Shown here: positions 1 to 12,242 of the stretch, piece after piece
Layout: every line of letters begins with the position of its first letter
Position numbering within the stretch: the stretch's first letter is position 1
DNA from: Siderastrea siderea
Lineage: Eukaryota; Cnidaria; Anthozoa; Scleractinia; Rhizangiidae
Reading direction: 5' to 3'
Assembly (NCBI GenBank): GCA_964030785.1
Contig: OZ034968.1
Span: 48,507,230-48,571,229, forward strand
DNA length: 64,000 bases
Made by a program: the position numbers and the translations under genes
Notes under the pieces: generated by a model
Databases searched by the model: none
What the model was told of the DNA's origin: nothing
The model's input: the letters and a program-made list of their open reading frames with translations, nothing else

Positions 1-855
1 AGACAAGTCATGAAAGACACACTGAAATGGGCAAGAAGCATGTAATAAAAACTATCACACATTCATGGCGAGTCGGTACAACAGTCATGAAGCAATCTAA
101 ACAAGTACTAAACAAACTACCGAGAAGGAGGAAGGGCGAAATTTTTTTACGGCTATAACACGTAAAATTGACACTGGTATATCTGCACTTGTTGTAGCTC
201 AGTGTTCCAACAGGTCCAAATGTTCAGACAGAAATCGGATGCCATGTAAACGGAGTTGAACGCTTTCCCAGTTGTTTGAGTGTTGTTTTTACCATTCCGT
301 CCGCAACCTAGCTCTAAACCGAGAGCAACTGCGTTTTGTGCTTTGCGTTTAGCAAACTATGATGGTGAATTCTAATGTACCATGCTATACAGCAATCTTG
401 CTTCTGAGCTGCATAGAAATTACTTCTTCAAGTTCAAATTAGTTCTGTCTTCAGTTCGATCAAACAGGCACATGATGGCTCCGTTGTGCGAACGGATTAG
501 AAACTCGCTCCGTTTCAACTCCAGCAGCTAATATGATGAAATCGTACAGCTTCGATCCGCTTTGAACGATGATTACAACAATGTTTCAGGAAAAATGAAA
601 CACGTACCATATTTCGCAGCCAATATAAATTAGAAGATTTTTTTCCCCAAAACTTGTGCCACTTTGTTCACTTTCGAGCAGTTTCATTGATTCATTCAGC
701 TTTGCAATGTAACGCTGCAACACTTCGCAAGGTTTTGGCGTCTTTTTCGTTCAGTCGTGTGATCGATTCTTGTTCTCTCTTTTATCTCTTTTCTCATTTT
801 CTTCCTTGCTTTCTTGATTTGTTTTTTAAGTAGTGGCTACGTTTTTAATAAAACC
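1..855. other. No gene recognised
   Basis: No ORF or exon-like block with convincing splice sites was seen on either strand. The sequence is moderately AT-rich with no obvious repeat structure. It could be intron or intergenic DNA. Confidence 0.5.
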
Positions 856-963
856 ATTATTCTACTCGGGCTTGCTGGATATCAAATGATTATAACCAAC
901 TCGGCGCTACGCGCCTCGTTGGTTATCTATCATTCGATATCCAGCGCACCCTCGTAGAATAAT
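856..963. mobile_element. Palindromic miniature element (MITE)
   Basis: An imperfect inverted repeat of about 108 bp. The outer ends read ATTATTCTAC and GTAGAATAAT, and the centre contains CTGGATATC, TAACCAAC and GGCGC words mirrored as GATATCCAG and GTTGGTTA. Short foldback elements of this form are typical non-autonomous DNA transposons in cnidarian genomes. No target duplication could be assigned. Confidence 0.65.
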
Positions 964-3048
964 TGTTAAATGTCTTCTTCAATAGGCGATGCGATCTGGA
1001 AGAGTGCTTTGCGAGGAAAAAGCTTGAACTTGAAGTGAGATCATTATGTAAATCAATCTGAAATCATTTTGTAAATCACTTTACGGTGACGTTCGCATCC
1101 CAAAACAAGATTAATACTAATTTTTAATAGAAAGGAACACGCCTCCATATCTTGACCCTTTGGAGTAAGAAACACTCAAGATCTTTGTCTTTTATGACTG
1201 TCAAAAGAAAATAGATTTACAAATCCGATCTTTTGGGACCACACATATTCTTCTAACACTTAGAAACTCTAAGACACGAGCCCCTGCAGAGTGTAGAGAC
1301 AGTGCGTTTGAAAGGAAGAGTTTGCCAAGAAATAAACCCCTGCCGGACGCTGGAGTATCCAGGGGGTCCGGGGGCATGCTCCCCCAGGAAATTTTTGAAA
1401 TTTTGTACATCGGGAATGCGATTTTCAGCATTCTGAAAAGCATTCAAAGTGGTGTAATTGCTGTAAATTCAAGTCAATTTTTTGCGTCAAAAAGAATAAC
1501 TATACCGATAACGTAGATACTGGTGGAGATCCTGAAAATCGGTCAATTTGTTGCTGCGAGCGACTTAGGTAATTGACAGACCGTAAATGAAGCTTCACAT
1601 TTAACAGATAAACAGAAAAAAATCTGATCGTCTGCTCTCAGTCTCAGGGGCACCCACCGGTTCGTTTCGGGGAATATCTGTTCGGAAGGCCTGGAATGGC
1701 CTGAGATATTCGGTTTTAACTGCAGTGAAAGCTAGAGATTTCTTCCGGTGAAACATCACGTCGGACTTGCGTGACAAGAGGACTTCTTAGTTCCTATTGT
1801 TTTTTGTCATTTAGAGTGCCAAATAAGGCCAGTTAGCATTTTCGAACAGCCATCAGTAGCTCGCAAAATTCGGCAGATAGGATTCTGTTTCCTAAAATTC
1901 TTGCGGCCTAAATTTTCAGCTAAAAAATCCGAACAGCTCTTAAACAATCTAAGAAATTAAACAGAAAATGACATTTAAAGTATGTTGCTAAAATGTTCTC
2001 GTTGGGTGCCTCTGTCAGTCTGGATACAACACATCAAAGGTCACCGATTTACGGAACCCTCGAAGTCATGCCAGCGATTAAGGTGGTTAACAGTCCTAAT
2101 TTTGACCGGCTGCACTGAAGTACCAATCAAATAAACTCTAATTATTATCTTTTATTGATCAACTACACAGCTTCCTGCCGTCGCTGTCTATCTATAGTGC
2201 TTATTGTGTCGCTGTCGTATTTTGCCGGTTCAGTTGAGTCGCTTGTCGGTGTTTAGAAAGTCCCATGTCACCAGTTTTCAGGACCGTGTCGCTTGTCTCT
2301 TTTACCCCTTGGAAGGCCTCATCAATATTAATTAGTTAAATAAGTGAAAAACTCACACAGTGGCAAAGAATTAATCCTTTGAGGCATTTTAGTTTTGTAA
2401 AGACAAACTCTTTTCCTGCTCACATGTGAGTTCTGGACCTTACATATTCAGTGGCTTTCTTATACACACAACTTACGCTGGCAAATTTGTTGCTTGCCGC
2501 GGGGAAATTAGGTGATTTAAAGAAGTATTTTACTTTAAGGATTTGCCAAAAAACTCGGACTACAAGGCGGATAGAGCCTCAGCTTGCCTTAATAAAATAT
2601 CTCTCCTTAGTGGGGGAACCGCGGTAGCATATCAACTTTTTAAATTTTTTTCCAAATTCACGCCATTTTTTCAAACGTGGCACCTGGCGTCCACTGAAAG
2701 TTTGCGCATGTTTATTGCGTTTTTCCGCTCTGAAGCTCACAGTAGCTTTTAGTGTCGTCACGCAACGCTCCTCCACATTCCTTTCCATTTCTTGGCCAAT
2801 CACAGCTTAGATCACATACTCACGATCTGGTCGCACCAAACCCACTTGTTCAATCACAGCTCGTGTTTTATCAGTGTCTCACATCTACTTGACAAACGCA
2901 GAACAAAATACCGGTAAATTCGCGCTAAAACTCGGGCTATTCGAAAAATCGTTGCAGATGACATTAACAAGGATCTCCCGGAAAGTACATGTAGCTCCTT
3001 AGGCCATACGCTTCTGCTTAGGCATAATACATAGTCTAATAATTTCCC
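964..3048. other. No gene recognised
   Basis: No supported gene. A short open frame near 1322-1516 has no splice or homology support and is better read as a dispersed repeat with a G-rich/C-rich inverted core near 1365-1390. The rest shows nothing I can name. Confidence 0.45.
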
Positions 3049-3122
3049 GATTACCGGTTACCAGTTACTAGCCACCAGTTACCAGCTACCAGCTACCAGC
3101 TACCAGTTACCAGCTACCAGCG
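3049..3122. repeat. Short tandem repeat, ACCAGY-type hexamer
   Basis: About twelve imperfect copies of a 6-bp unit (ACCAGC or ACCAGT, with TACCAG phase) follow one another. This is simple sequence with no sign of coding. Confidence 0.85.
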
Positions 3123-5668
3123 TTTTAGACCCGCCGGGTGTTGTTTGGTTGGCAGACTGCAACGACGAAGTCGCCAATCATCTTATCGGCTGTCATCTTT
3201 CAAAGAGGCCGTCAGTGAAAAAGAGCTTACACTTGCAAGGGCTGCCTTATTTTACTTCCCTCAAGAGGGTTTAAATAGTATGTGAGATATGCTACAGGCA
3301 TCGCCATATGTTATGAAAGTTTTTGAGGAGATCTAAAGTGACATGCCAGTATTCTGAGGATAGCGGCGATAAGAAGGGTGTGTGAGGAAGAAGATGTGGT
3401 TAAGATGGAGATGGCTCAGGACATTTGGAAGCTATTTGGAGTAGTCGTTCCCATAGGATCAGACAGTTTCGTGCATTATTTTACTCAATGCGGTTCTCTT
3501 TTTTGTATTTTCTTCAACAGATGAATAACTTTTTTTCCTGTCAATGGAAAAACATCTAGTTAAAGTAAATATTGTCGTCTTCGTCCATATGTTTTAATGA
3601 CATCAGCAAACTTTTTTTGGGCTTTGCAATGTTTTTTTCAATTTAAGAAAAGCATTTATTTTTTCACATTGATTTGCTTCACCTTATAGCCAAATTTATC
3701 CAAAGAAATAAGAAAAAGGACCGATAATGAACTTCCGTGTGCAATTTACCACCAATTCCTGTTCTTGGTTGTTTTTTTATTCTTTTAATTCAACAATTTT
3801 CGCTTACATTCACATCAAATTAGAATGAAAAAAACGAAACAGTCGCTTTTTCCTGGTTAAACTTTTTGAAGGGAGGTGGAAATCAGGAAAACCACAGAAA
3901 GTCGTGAGGTGCGAAGCGTGCACAACCGTGAAGAGGCGCGTATTATAAGACCACAGTGGGTTGTGCGATGGATCAACTCGCACAAACGTTTAATTGAAGC
4001 AAGCTTTGTAACTGATTTGTGCAGACTTTGGATTTGCTTCACTTTGGCGTTTGCTTGGTTTAAAATGCCCAGCTTTTTTTCAATTAACAAGAAGTTAAAT
4101 CAAACCAATCGACTTGCTCTCACGCATTGTCCCGCGCTTGTAGTCTGTTATATGCACGATTCATTGGGTTGTTTGGGTAGGTTGTGGATGGTTTTTAACT
4201 GAGCGTCCTAAAGCCAAGACCTAAGTAATCACTCTGAATAATCACAGCAGACGCAAACAACAGAATTAACCATGCATGTAATAAGCTTCAAGTGTGAGAA
4301 ACGCCTGCGATGAAGTTACCATAGGTCTTTGTTTAACTTGGTTGAGATAGTACGGTGAGTTCTCTTTTTCTCGCGAATCACGGACCGTAGTAAGACAAAA
4401 GCAAAGGAAAGGCGACTTACTTTCGTCACTCGCTTGAAGTCCGTTCTAATGGGAAAGAATGATTGCTTTACTTTCGGTTTGTGACAAAAAGTTGAGAACT
4501 TCTCTAGTCTTACGTTGAAGCGATGATGCTGGAATGTAAACAATTGTGCGAAAGACTTATTTGCCTATGAAACTAGTTAATTATAATATAACAATACTTT
4601 TGCTTCTGCAAGTGGCTGCTAGCTAATGTTGAGTTTTGCGGGGATAGACCAAACAACAAACCCTCCTACATTAGCCATTAGGAGTTTAAAGTGGGTGGTA
4701 GATAGGAATATATATATAGCCACAGGTGTCCTAACTTGGTTTAGATTAAACAGCGCGCGATAACACAAAACGGCAGGTTCATGGCGACAGTGAAATGTGT
4801 ACATCCACTGTCATTCATGTATGTTCGTTTTTTTCCTGTAGTAAAATTTTATTATTGGTAGTCTACCAGTTATTGCAACTTCAGCAAATAACGCTCATTC
4901 TGTGCATTCAGAAGTGCAAAAACCTGCAATACACAAAATAAAATTTTCCCAGGGTTTTATCAGATTAGAAAAAAATACCTTCTGCAATCCTCAAAAAGAG
5001 AAGTACTTGTGTTTATAGGACACCACATATCAGAGATTAGAAGAGGCTTTACCAGTTAGTTAAGTTTAACACTTGGCAAATTTAAATTCGAAGACTCTCC
5101 TCACAGAATTAATCATATTATCTCTAAATCCTGCTCCACCCACCCCCAGGACCCACCTAGCCACCGCCTAATCCCTATCGGCCCCCACGTCCCCTTATGA
5201 GCCTACTCTCTGAGTTGGTCAGCGGTTGCCGTAGAGAGGTAAACATGGCGTTTACATTTGCAGCACTCAATGTGCATCGCTTCGTCATGAAAAAGCTTCG
5301 ATGTACGACCAAAATGAAACGGAAAATACAAAGTAATCACCTTGATCTGCTTCATACACTACAATAAGCCAAAGTCTGGGCGGCACAATATTTTCTTCTT
5401 GTGGAATCATCGAGCGAACTTTGAAACTCGCTGACAAGCTTACCTCTGGAAATGGACGCAGGTCAGTCAAGCTTTAGTGGTTCCAGGGTGCATTCCATGT
5501 ACGTCCCATGCCGAAGATACGCCAGAAGTTTCAAAGCTGTACGCCAAGCGGCCACCGAGGTGCCAACGCCAGGAAATTGCTGCTCCAACCTCGCCCCCAG
5601 TCCCCGGTAAAAATTTTCACTCACTCGGCTACACCTCGACGTACAATATTATTAATATGAGGTAAGCT
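3123..5668. other. No gene recognised
   Basis: Several T-rich stretches and no exon with matching splice sites or recognisable protein. Short frames here are not supported by composition or homology. Confidence 0.45.
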
Positions 5669-6145
5669 TTAGGCTTGGATAAATTCTGCGGCAGAATTTT
5701 GAGCAGAATAAGCGATTTTAGAGGCGGGCATTCTGCCGGCAGAATAAGGCATTTTTGAGCAGAATGTGTCACAGCAAAATAACGGAAAATCAGTGGCACT
5801 AATGATATGCATAAAAACAAAATACATAACAAATGGCAAATACCTTGCGATTAATAAGATTATTAGCTAAAACACACTCACACGATCCACTGTTTCATCT
5901 AATATCAGTGATATAAAGTAAGATGAATTACAATTTTGCTAGTATTAAGGAATTAGGCCCAGGCTCCCTTCCATATTTGCATAAAATACATAAGGCCCAA
6001 AGGGCCGAAAATTTTTCGGGTAATGAGCAGAATTTGAGCAGAATAAGGGTGTCCAAGCAGAATTTTGAGCAAAATAAGCGATTTTTACAAGCACTGCCGG
6101 CAGGCAGAAAAAGCCATTTTACAAGCAGAATGTATCCAAGCCTTA
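5669..6145. mobile_element. Non-autonomous element with ~20-bp terminal inverted repeats
   Basis: The left end reads AGGCTTGGATAAATTCTGC and the right end is its near-perfect reverse complement (GCAGAATGTATCCAAGCCT). Just inside both ends is a shared direct word GCAGAATTTTGAGCA(G/A)AATAAG (5691-5713 and 6059-6080). There is no transposase, so this is a non-autonomous element of unknown superfamily. Confidence 0.55.
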
Positions 6146-6949
6146 CACCCTCCTACTCCGCGCTGGCTCGGTCTTACGCTGCTTTACGCCAAAGACCACC
6201 ATCGTACGCCAGTACGCCGAGCGATTTGGAAACCCACGCCGAAGATCTTCCGGAAAACCTACACAAAATGCAGCCTGGTAGTGGTTCAAAAACAGTTTAT
6301 TCACATCCACTTGAACTATAAGACTATCAAATTGGTTTTTCCTTTATTTCTGATGGTTTTAGATCTGACTACGAGGGAATTTGACACCACGCTTAATGTT
6401 GACAAGTCTCTCAAAATCGAGGCAAAACTTGAAGATCGTCGAAATTAGGCAAGTTCACAGAGTTATATTTATTTCATCAAAGGCTGGCCGCAAGGTTTTT
6501 CTCTGTGATGACATTTCCTATGGTGCCTTCTTTTCAGCTGTGTTGGTTTGGTTGAAATAGGCCGCCTCACTTTTTCAAAAATACGGTTTGAAATTGGTCG
6601 GTCTTTGCGTGTTTGATTAAGCTGTGCAATGGGGGTGTCGTAATAGTCTCACGGCTAGCTGAATTCAACCTCAACGGTCACGAAAGTCACTTTAGTAATT
6701 AAAAAAGACTTATCATAACTGGCTGTGGTGTTTGTTTTGTACAGGGTTTGTTAGTTCTCGATATGGGCCCTCAGAAGCGTTCCCTCGGGTGAACCGAAAA
6801 TCCCTTAAAACTCCAGAAATTTAAAAGATCCGATCAAGCAGATTGTGGTTTTAGTATAGGTACATGAAAGTCTTTCAACGCACACGAAATGAGCGAAATC
6901 TGTTTTTCAAGGCAGATCGACCAGACCGCTCTTAGGGAGACAGCCTCTT
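6146..6949. other. No gene recognised
   Basis: No exon or RNA gene seen. The words TACGCC/ACGCC recur between about 6170 and 6250 and also near 5515-5580, on both sides of the preceding element. Significance unknown. Confidence 0.4.
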
Positions 6950-7075
6950 AATGTGTATTACATTTACGGTGGGTCAGTTTATTACATTTAGCGTTAAAGT
7001 TTGTTACATTTACGGTGGGTATTACATTTAGCGTTAATGTGTATTACATTTACGGTGGGTATTACATTTAGCAGT
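6950..7075. repeat. Tandem repeat, ~40-bp unit
   Basis: Alternating blocks TTACATTTACGGTGGGT and ATTACATTTAGCGTTAA(A/T)GT repeat about three times. The array ends 65 bp before the splice acceptor of the kinase exon at 7141. Confidence 0.85.
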
Positions 7076-7140
7076 GATACACATGACCAAAACAATAGTT
7101 CTTTCTATCTTTTCTCTGTTTGTTTCTTTTCTGCAAACAG

Positions 7141-10100
7141 GTGGTACACCTTATCCCGGAATTCCTGTAGAAAGATTGTTTACTTTACTGAAAAATGGAT
7201 ACCGAATGGAATGTCCTATAAACTGTCCTCCAAATATGTAAGTAGGATATATTTATTTACTGTCTATTATTGCCCTAGCTCTCTAGCTAACTAAAGGATT
7301 GGCATGAGATATATCAGATAAATAATTGAACAGTTTAATGCAAAAAGGGGTATATCATGATTTTTGAAAAAAAAATGTATATATTTATTATAAAAATTAT
7401 TGGCCATTGCTACTGCAAGATTGTTAATCCAATGCTGTAAGTTGGAAGAAATGAGAAGAAACCAGCGCATGCACAGTGAATGCAAAAACCAGGCAAGTTT
7501 GGTTTTGCCCCTTTTTGCATCTCTCTCTCTCCAATGATTGTGCTGACAGAGTGGTGACCTATGACTGTCCGCACATCATATTTCAGTGTTTTTTGTTTGT
7601 TTGTTTGTTTGTTTGGTTGGTTGTGTATGACAATACAGTGTGCATCACATGTGCACAAGCCTTTAAACTTATTGGATTGGACTGGATGGATCTTTTTTAA
7701 AAAGATGGCATTTGCTAAAAGTAACAAGGCACTGAGAAGTCTACCTCTTTACAGATGTTTTGGGGAAGACATTGTTTGCTAAAGCAGATTAATGGTTGAG
7801 TTCAAGCAGCTCAGAGCAACACAGTGTATTACAATCAAATTAAATTTGAAGACTGTTAGTGAATCATATAAAACCAAACTAACTGAGGCTGCATTTGAAA
7901 ACTACCCCTGGCCACCAAATGATGCCTTCACAGACTCAGTCTCATTAAGGGAAGGTAACAAAAAAGTAAAGGTCTTTAAATGACTATGTATCAGTCTAAG
8001 GCTTCAGTTTGTTAATAGTTAATAGCAATTCGTCTGGAGAAATGTAATTCACTTGGTTCCCTGCAGAATTTGAATGATTAAAACTCGGGTGTATTCAGTC
8101 TTTGTCAACTCCAGCTGGGGTATAAAAACTTACACAACTGCAATGCTTTAGAGTTAACCATATAGTAAGTTTTTCTTTGCAGGATTTTCTAGGATCCTGT
8201 ATGATTCTGATAGACTCTACAGGATCCTAAATGCCAGTAGTCCTAATCATGTTTTATACATGTAGGATCCTGTAAAATCTTTCAGGATCCTCCACAAGAC
8301 CCCAAACTAGGATCCTGTAGGGTCCTTTAGGATCTTAAAGTGGTACTATGATCAAAAAATCACTTTAATTTTTTCTTCGGATTTCGAAACTATGTTTGTT
8401 AAAGACTCCCCAAGCGAAATTATAAGCCTCAATTTTGAGAAGAAGACCGTTAATTTAAACTGCACTTTTCCGTTTTAATGGTCCGCCATTATTACACCAG
8501 AAAGGATATAATGACGTCATACACTCAAGAGCTGTAGAATGTAGTGTGTGAACGCGGCTCACAAATTATGCAAAACACGAGTTTGAGAGTGTGAAAGCTC
8601 AAAACTCCCGTGCTGCATACTAAATAAGGCACTTTCACACACACTGCATTCTAAAACTTGTGTGTGAATGATGTCATTCTGTCCTTTCTGGTGTAATAAT
8701 GGCGGACTATTAAATCGGAAAATTGCAGTTTAAATAAACAGTCTTCTTGTCGAAATTAAGGCTTAAAATTTCGCTTGGGGAGTGTTTAGTAAACAAAGTT
8801 TCGAAATTCGAAGAAAAAATAAAAGTGATTTTTTTATCGTAGTACCACTTTAAAGAAATAGTGTTTGTTCCAGAAAATACCATTCTATACCCCAAAAAAG
8901 TGAGGGTGTTTTTGGTTTGCCCCCCCCCCCCCCCCCCGAGTCCCTCCGGAATTGCTTAAAATTTTTGGCTTACGAGACCCTTCAACCCCTTAAATTTCCG
9001 ATGACCTGCCATGGGGTGGGTTTGGATATATTTTTCTGGAACTGCACAATAGAATCCTGAAGGATCCTATACATTGCCATAGGATATTAGATATGATCCT
9101 ATCAGGATCCTAACTTTACGATCCTTGGTAGGATTTCTGCCAGTGGTGAGGGTTATTTAAATCAAGCAAAGAAAAACTTTGCCATTGCCATTTTTAAAAC
9201 TGGTCAATTGAAGCCAACAAAGTAGTTCCCACTCTGAAAGCTCATTCCATGTTTAAGATTGTAATTACAAGACAATTCTATGCTGATGGTACACTTGGGA
9301 AAATCCTAGTCCTACAGGTAAGATAATACTAAGCTCTTTTGAAATGATGTCTTTATAACATATTCATAAACAAAAGTAGACAGGAGAAAAGCAGATTAAT
9401 TTAATATTGGGTAAAAGAGAGTAGACACAACACATGGAGGATAAACTAAAAAAAAGGAGAGAATCAAAGTTATTTTTAAAATATGATAAACAAAGGCAGT
9501 TGTCTGTTAACTGATTTAGCATCCTTTACACATTGGTTTCAGATATGAAATAATGCTGCAGTGTTGGAGTGAAAGTGCCAAAAGCCGTCCATCGTTTGCT
9601 GAGCTCTATGAAAAGTTAGACAAAATGCTCTCATCAGAAACAGCTACGGTACAGGATACATTAATCACTTCTTACTTAAGGCATAGAATTTGACACAAGC
9701 AAGGTTCCACCATCCCATCATTGTTGTAAATTTCCTAAGCCCTCCACCCACAAATGAGGAAACATTAATTGTTAATGAATCATTGTTGAAGAAACGTTGT
9801 TGCAAAAACATGTTTCCCTAAATGTTTTCCCATTTATGTGCACACGAAACATTGTTGCAGAAACAATTTTTGCTTCCAAGAAACAAAATATGTTTCTGAT
9901 TTTTTCAGAAACATTTTGTTGCCACAGAAATTGATTCCCCATTTGTGCCAAGGAAACAATGTTGAATAGATTCCAGGGTGCACAGGCTGCATTTCCTAAA
10001 TTGAGCATGTGCAAACTTTTTTTTTCTGTGCAATGTCTCTTGCTTTGCACGGCAAGGAAACATTGTTTCCCACTAGTTTGCACTCCCAGCCAGGAAACAA

Positions 10101-12242
10101 AAATTCTGAGAAGCAATGTTCCCTTGTTTGCGGCGGCCTTTATACTTACAAAGTACTCTCAATTTGGATACTGTCCACGTTAATTAGACATTTGGGCAGC
10201 TTGTCCTCAGTGAACAAAATAAACAAATTAACAATAAATCTACCAGCAAACAAACTGATTCAAAGCTTTTAACGTAAAGTGCACTAAGCTTTTTTCAAAG
10301 ATCACCTTAGCTATAGGTTTCTGAACTTCACTTAAAGATTTCCCAAAGAATTTTTAACCGGGCGACTGCCGGCAGGGGTCACTTGCCTTAGTCACTTGCC
10401 TTAGTCAAGCTTTTTTCAAAGATCACCTTAGCTATAGGTTTCTGAACTTCACTTAACGATTTCCCAAAGAATTTTTAATCGGGCGACTGCCGGCAGGGGT
10501 CACTTGCCTTAGTCATCTGGTTTTGTCTCGGCCAACACAGTCTCCGCAAACTTCCGGTTTTTTCTCGACAGCTACCTTAAACTTCCGGTTCCGGGCGTGG
10601 TGTCATGCAGTTGTGACGTCTGGATTATGACACCCGTGGTAAACAAAACCAAAGCGTGTCACATCACACTAACAACTAGTTATATGTCAACGTTCTGCAC
10701 TTATATGACGCAGACAAACTGCTGTTTTAAGCCTTGTGGTAGCGCCGTCCGGTAGCGGTACATGTCTTAGATATAACACGCGCAAATAAGTTCGACGCAA
10801 CGTGTCATTCAACGCTACCTCAACTTTGCTTAGAGCAAAATATAAATATTTCACCATGTGCTAAAGAGGTTATCCTCTCACGTATTTTATTTTGTTTCAA
10901 TGAATGTTTCATACCTTTATAAAGCTAAATTGTCATATCACAAGAAAATTACGAAACGAGCATCACTAATTTCACCAATTCTCACAACATAAGGGGTGGA
11001 GGGTTGATTGACTCTCACGATCTGCTCGTGTTTATTAAGCATTATATTGCTATGCTCACTGTTTGTATTCATGGTCTAGTTGTAGGCACAACAGTAAATA
11101 TTTCGTCGTCTCTGTGTAACTATTCTCAGTTGTGGGCAAATTTATACCGATGTTGAAACGGTTCAGTTGAGTTTGCTTTTTTTCAGCAGAATAAAAAGCA
11201 ATAAGAAAGATAAGCTGAGTCATCGATTTTAAACATTATGTCATCCAGTAACGCTTAAGTCAAAATATTGTGTCACACAGTCACACTTTCTGTCACACCA
11301 GTTCGTATGTTGAGAGACTTAAAAATCCAGTATTGTTAACCTGGGGGGGGGGGGGGGGGTGAAGTTGGTCAGAACGGCCGGTTAAAAAGCCCAGTGGGCT
11401 TTCTTGTTTAATTGATAACCTAGGGTTCTTTGAAGACTTCAACCGAATGTTCAAGCTAGTCAGGTCTTCCAGAAGCATATGAGAGGACTATGATGTAACA
11501 ACTATTTATTGCCGTGCTTTAATTTTGCAATTTTGGAAATGGTGTATTTCGTGAGCATTTTAATTGTGCAATTTGGCAAAAGTTTTACTGAGGCAAAAAA
11601 AAACAACAGATTTCAGTGCTTGAGAAAAAAGTAACACTTCCAAAAACAAAAGAGATAACCAAGGAAATTGTTTATTGATCGAATGACATTTCCATTCATT
11701 AACACAAAAAATACTATGATAATGCTTTCCCCATGTTTTATGTAGACCACAGTAAATTTTGGTCCCATGCCAGAAGGATTATAGTGGCTAGGTGCAATTT
11801 TACCTGCAAAATAGCCAGGGTAAATTTCGGGAGTAGAAATTGCTATGGCAACCAACTACTGTGATTTGACAAGGAAATTTGTTGCTGCAATAAATACACA
11901 TATTGCCTTTATATTAGGCATCATTTTTTTACTGGGCCAAGTTGAATTTGGAAGTGATCAAATGAAACCAAACTGCATGTAACCCTGCTACATAAACTAA
12001 CTACTACTGACATGCAGAAACTGCAGTGAGTGTGTGTTACATGTGGCATGAGATTACTTACATTATAAATCTGACAGAAGAGCTAAGTTATTAATCGTAA
12101 CATATGAACTTGCATCCTGCAGGAATATATTGCAATAATGGCACAGTCAGTTGACTGCTTGGCAGACGTTGATATGGAGCCTGATGAAGTATCTGATCGT
12201 AGCAACCCAGAAGCTGCAACCAGAATCATTACAATGGTCTAA
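7141..12242 (+). CDS. Receptor tyrosine kinase-like gene, three 3'-terminal exons
   Basis: Three exons join in frame with GT/AG borders. Exon A is 7141-7237 (pyrimidine-rich CAG acceptor, GTAAGT donor). It encodes the kinase C-lobe segment GGTPYPGIP...LLKNGYRM, the classic loop after the 'WSFGV' helix of FGFR-like receptors. Exon B is 9543-9648 and encodes YEIMLQCW followed by SRPSF, the conserved end of the tyrosine kinase domain. Exon C is 12123-12242 and encodes a 39-residue tail ending TAA. The phases fit exactly (exon A ends with two bases, B supplies one; B/C junction is phase 0). Upstream exons with the ATP-binding loop, HRD and DFG motifs were not found and should lie before the window or in unread sequence. 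A cytoplasmic signalling kinase tail is expected; the ligand-binding part is unknown. Family assignment is firm; the exact receptor is not. Confidence 0.82.
8335..8853. mobile_element. Foldback MITE, 519 bp
   Basis: Perfect ends TTAAAGTGGTAC and GTACCACTTTAA. The inverted similarity runs inward for about 180 bp on each side, including the word GTCCGCCATTATTACACCAG mirrored near 8690-8710. There is no coding capacity. Superfamily not assigned. Confidence 0.85.
8861..9047. mobile_element. Small MITE with GTTCCAG ends and an 18-bp C run
   Basis: The left end has TGTTCCAGAAAATACC and the right end GGATATATTTTTCTGGAAC in inverse orientation. It matches the element at 15728-15919 in its ends. It contains a homopolymer of 18 C at 8920-8937. 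Confidence 0.6.
9775..10130. repeat. Region rich in GAAACAATG / CATTGTTTC words
   Basis: Roughly a dozen copies of GGAAACATTG, GAAACAATG or GTTTCC in both orientations occur within 350 bp. The near-palindrome GAAACATTGTTTCC appears at about 10055-10070. It is a dispersed, internally repetitive sequence inside the second intron of the kinase gene. Confidence 0.55.
10286..10527. repeat. 121-bp tandem duplication
   Basis: Two copies (10286-10406 and 10407-10527) start with AAGCTTTTTTCAAAGATCAC and differ at only a few positions. The first copy carries an extra CACTTGCCTTAGT at its end. This is a recent local duplication in intronic DNA. Confidence 0.9.
10528..12122. other. Remainder of kinase intron; poly-G tract
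   Basis: No exon found between 9648 and 12123. A run of 17 G is at 11343-11359. No other structure was recognised. Confidence 0.5.

Larger units (their letters stand above)
8182..9137. repeat. AGGATCCT-word cluster, split by two miniature elements
   Basis: The perfect palindrome AGGATCCT or close variants recur about seven times in 8182-8334 and again four times in 9050-9137. The intervening 700 bp is two nested elements (8335-8853 and 8861-9047), so the cluster was one block of about 240 bp before they inserted. It lies in the first visible intron of the kinase gene. Confidence 0.7.

Noticed and set aside
1201..1516. Opposed short ORFs
   Set aside because: Mutually overlapping on both strands and look like a dispersed repeat.
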